A stretch of 64,000 bases of DNA from positions 2,914,001-2,978,000 of the forward strand of contig NZ_CP026304.1 in NCBI RefSeq assembly GCF_003054555.1, given 5' to 3'. Positions 63,701-64,000 of this stretch are shown here, one piece after another. The notes under the pieces were generated by a model that saw nothing but the letters and a program-made list of their open reading frames with translations, had not been told where the DNA came from and did no database searches. The first letter of the stretch is position 1, and each line of letters opens with the position of its first letter. Position numbers and translations under genes: made by a program. The stretch is from Streptomyces lunaelactis (lineage in GTDB: Bacteria > Actinomycetota > Actinomycetes > Streptomycetales > Streptomycetaceae).

Positions 63701-64000
63701 CGGCGCGGACCTGGACCTGTCGGTCTTCCTGGGCGACGTACTGGTCGGCCAGGCGGCGGACGGCGACTCGGAGGAGGCGGTGAGCCTGCTCAAGCCGGCC
63801 GCCGGCACCTACACCATCGTGGTCGACGGCTACTCCGTCCCGGCCGGGACCACCGAGTACAACTACCGCGATGTGTTCTTCTCCGCTTCGCTCGGCTCGG
63901 TCAAGGTCGACTCGACGAAGCCGGTCCAGCTCGCCAACGGGGCGTCGGCGCAGGTCAGCGCCGAAGTTCTGGTGGGCGGGGCGGCTCCCGAGGGGCGTCA
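60765..64000 (+). CDS. Secreted S8-family subtilisin-like protease (3' end outside window)
   Basis: The first 1078 codons are visible. A signal peptide (RRVARIAAAASLVAALVATGSAPAFSAG) and an inhibitor-like propeptide (about 40-140) precede the catalytic domain. The triad is Asp218 (GILDSGVDVGHP), His393 (GSHGTHVAG) and Ser589 (GTSMSSPQAAG); AGNEGPG holds the oxyanion Asn. An insertion of about 120 residues lies between Asp and His. Beta-rich C-terminal domains follow, probably for binding or anchoring. ATG 60765 is chosen over ATG 60759 for Shine-Dalgarno spacing. It is likely exported and cuts extracellular proteins. Confidence 0.92.
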   Translation, partial: MTPESQRPISGRSVPGHRRVARIAAAASLVAALVATGSAPAFSAGSADDPAGTSGIKAAKSSDKLGSADAELLAQAEAKGDKTVTVMVATAPGATEQVAEQLDAVDGATVGRTFDRLGYVRATLPTAKAEAALKAAAKLSSVHGIDLKHEVELDDPTPAGDTAKGGGTAGAQATQYPAPGTNTPAKNPYNPSFETGAVDFVKEHPRADGRGVTIGILDSGVDVGHPALQKTTTGERKIVDWVTATDPVADGDGTWRRMSLDVSGPTFTVNGRTYSAPAGAYKFNLFAEAATKGGDMAGDLNRDGDTTDVWGVLYDAGTRTARVDLNNDADFSNDTVMKPYKNGFQIGYFGTDNPATEVVERIPFVIEVRKDVVYNAAGAKADYVNIGVIEGSHGTHVAGITAANSLFGGRMNGAAPGAKLVSSRACTWSGGCTNIALTEGMADLVINRGVDIVNMSIGGLPALNDGNNARAELYTRLIDTYGVQLVISAGNEGPGTNTLGDPAVADKVISVAASISKETWAANYGSGVEKKYNLLPFSSRGPREDGGFTPTITAPGASINTTQTWAPGGPVAEAGYKLPAGYSMLQGTSMSSPQAAGASALLLSAAKQRNIALTPAKLRTALTSTAHRIAGVQAHEQGSGLINVVDAWESIEDGATAHEYAVKAPVDTAIDFALKTPGFGTGLYDREGGLKAGQKKSYDVTITRTTGPDRPVRHELDWKYNDGTFDLPGSGAVTLELNKPVTVKVEAKPRSAGVHSAILELDDERTEGIDKQILATVVVSKELAKPEYSFSASGSVQRNSHTSYFVTVPEGAKNLEVALGSLGKDSQTRFIGIHPYGVGVDDSSTIFCYPNYNNPANTCRPDLRSYAEPTPGVWEIEVESRRTSPLLDNPYKLDVTLLGATFDPAVKTIPEAKVGTPAPVEWKVTNGFGAINGKLAGGPLGSAKVARPSIAHHESQESTVTIGEGVDRLDVAIGGVSDNGADLDLSVFLGDVLVGQAADGDSEEAVSLLKPAAGTYTIVVDGYSVPAGTTEYNYRDVFFSASLGSVKVDSTKPVQLANGASAQVSAEVLVGGAAPEGR

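Overview
The window is a GC-rich actinobacterial chromosome segment, almost certainly Streptomyces. The evidence is very high G/C at third codon positions, frequent GTG starts, 'abaA/whiJ-like' regulatory genes, a class-V clpP1/clpP2 pair, RNase E/G with huge Ala/Glu/Arg-rich tails, and an Mre cell-wall cluster linked to ndk-folC-valS-clpX-clpP2-clpP1-tig. Both edges cut genes: a glycosyltransferase on the left and a secreted subtilase on the right.

Layout. 1-4979 (minus): a translationally coupled four-gene cluster (PLP aminotransferase, Gfo/Idh dehydrogenase, GT4, GT2) that probably makes an amino sugar and adds it to a surface glycan. 5321-14140 (minus): a radical-SAM/TIGR03936 pair, an acetyltransferase, a strongly hydrophobic protein with an internal duplication, and rne, ending in a clear terminator. 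14192-22244 (minus): a CYTH-CHAD protein, a MITE-like palindrome, then mreB-mreC-mreD-pbp2-rodA (spore/cell-wall synthesis). 22488-33211: ndk, DUF4233, folC, valS, a divergent membrane protein, and the protein-quality-control block clpX, clpP2, clpP1, tig, with a ClgR-type operator in front of clpP1.

33407-36764: tRNA-Pro and tRNA-Gly genes and a decayed 3-kb integrated element. The element is bounded by a 44-bp direct repeat of the tRNA-Gly 3' half and carries a frameshifted integrase, an excisionase, a 5'-truncated RepSA-like initiator and one small membrane protein. It looks like the remnant of a pSAM2-type actinobacterial integrative element.

36784-50724: mixed accessory genes: acyltransferase, HD protein, an anti-sigma-like ATPase / XRE / DUF397 trio whose XRE gene has a TTA (bldA-dependent) codon, amidase, SpoIIE phosphatase, a frameshifted Eis-like acetyltransferase, endonuclease VIII, rpiB, an amino-acid permease, a Ser/Thr kinase, an LPXTG-type wall protein and bioY. 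51132-64000: a second permease, a Tat-exported phosphodiesterase, sodF with a Nur-type operator and a 3' UTR that could be the s-SodF small RNA, a mycothiol-type DsbA-like protein, aminopeptidase N, an AbiEi-like protein, a beta-lactamase-fold hydrolase and a subtilase.

A short dispersed palindromic repeat (core CCTCAATCGCCGG) occurs at least five times between 38561 and 52595. It supplies the last codons of two genes and part of the linker of the kinase. No CRISPR array, rRNA operon or complete biosynthetic cluster was seen.
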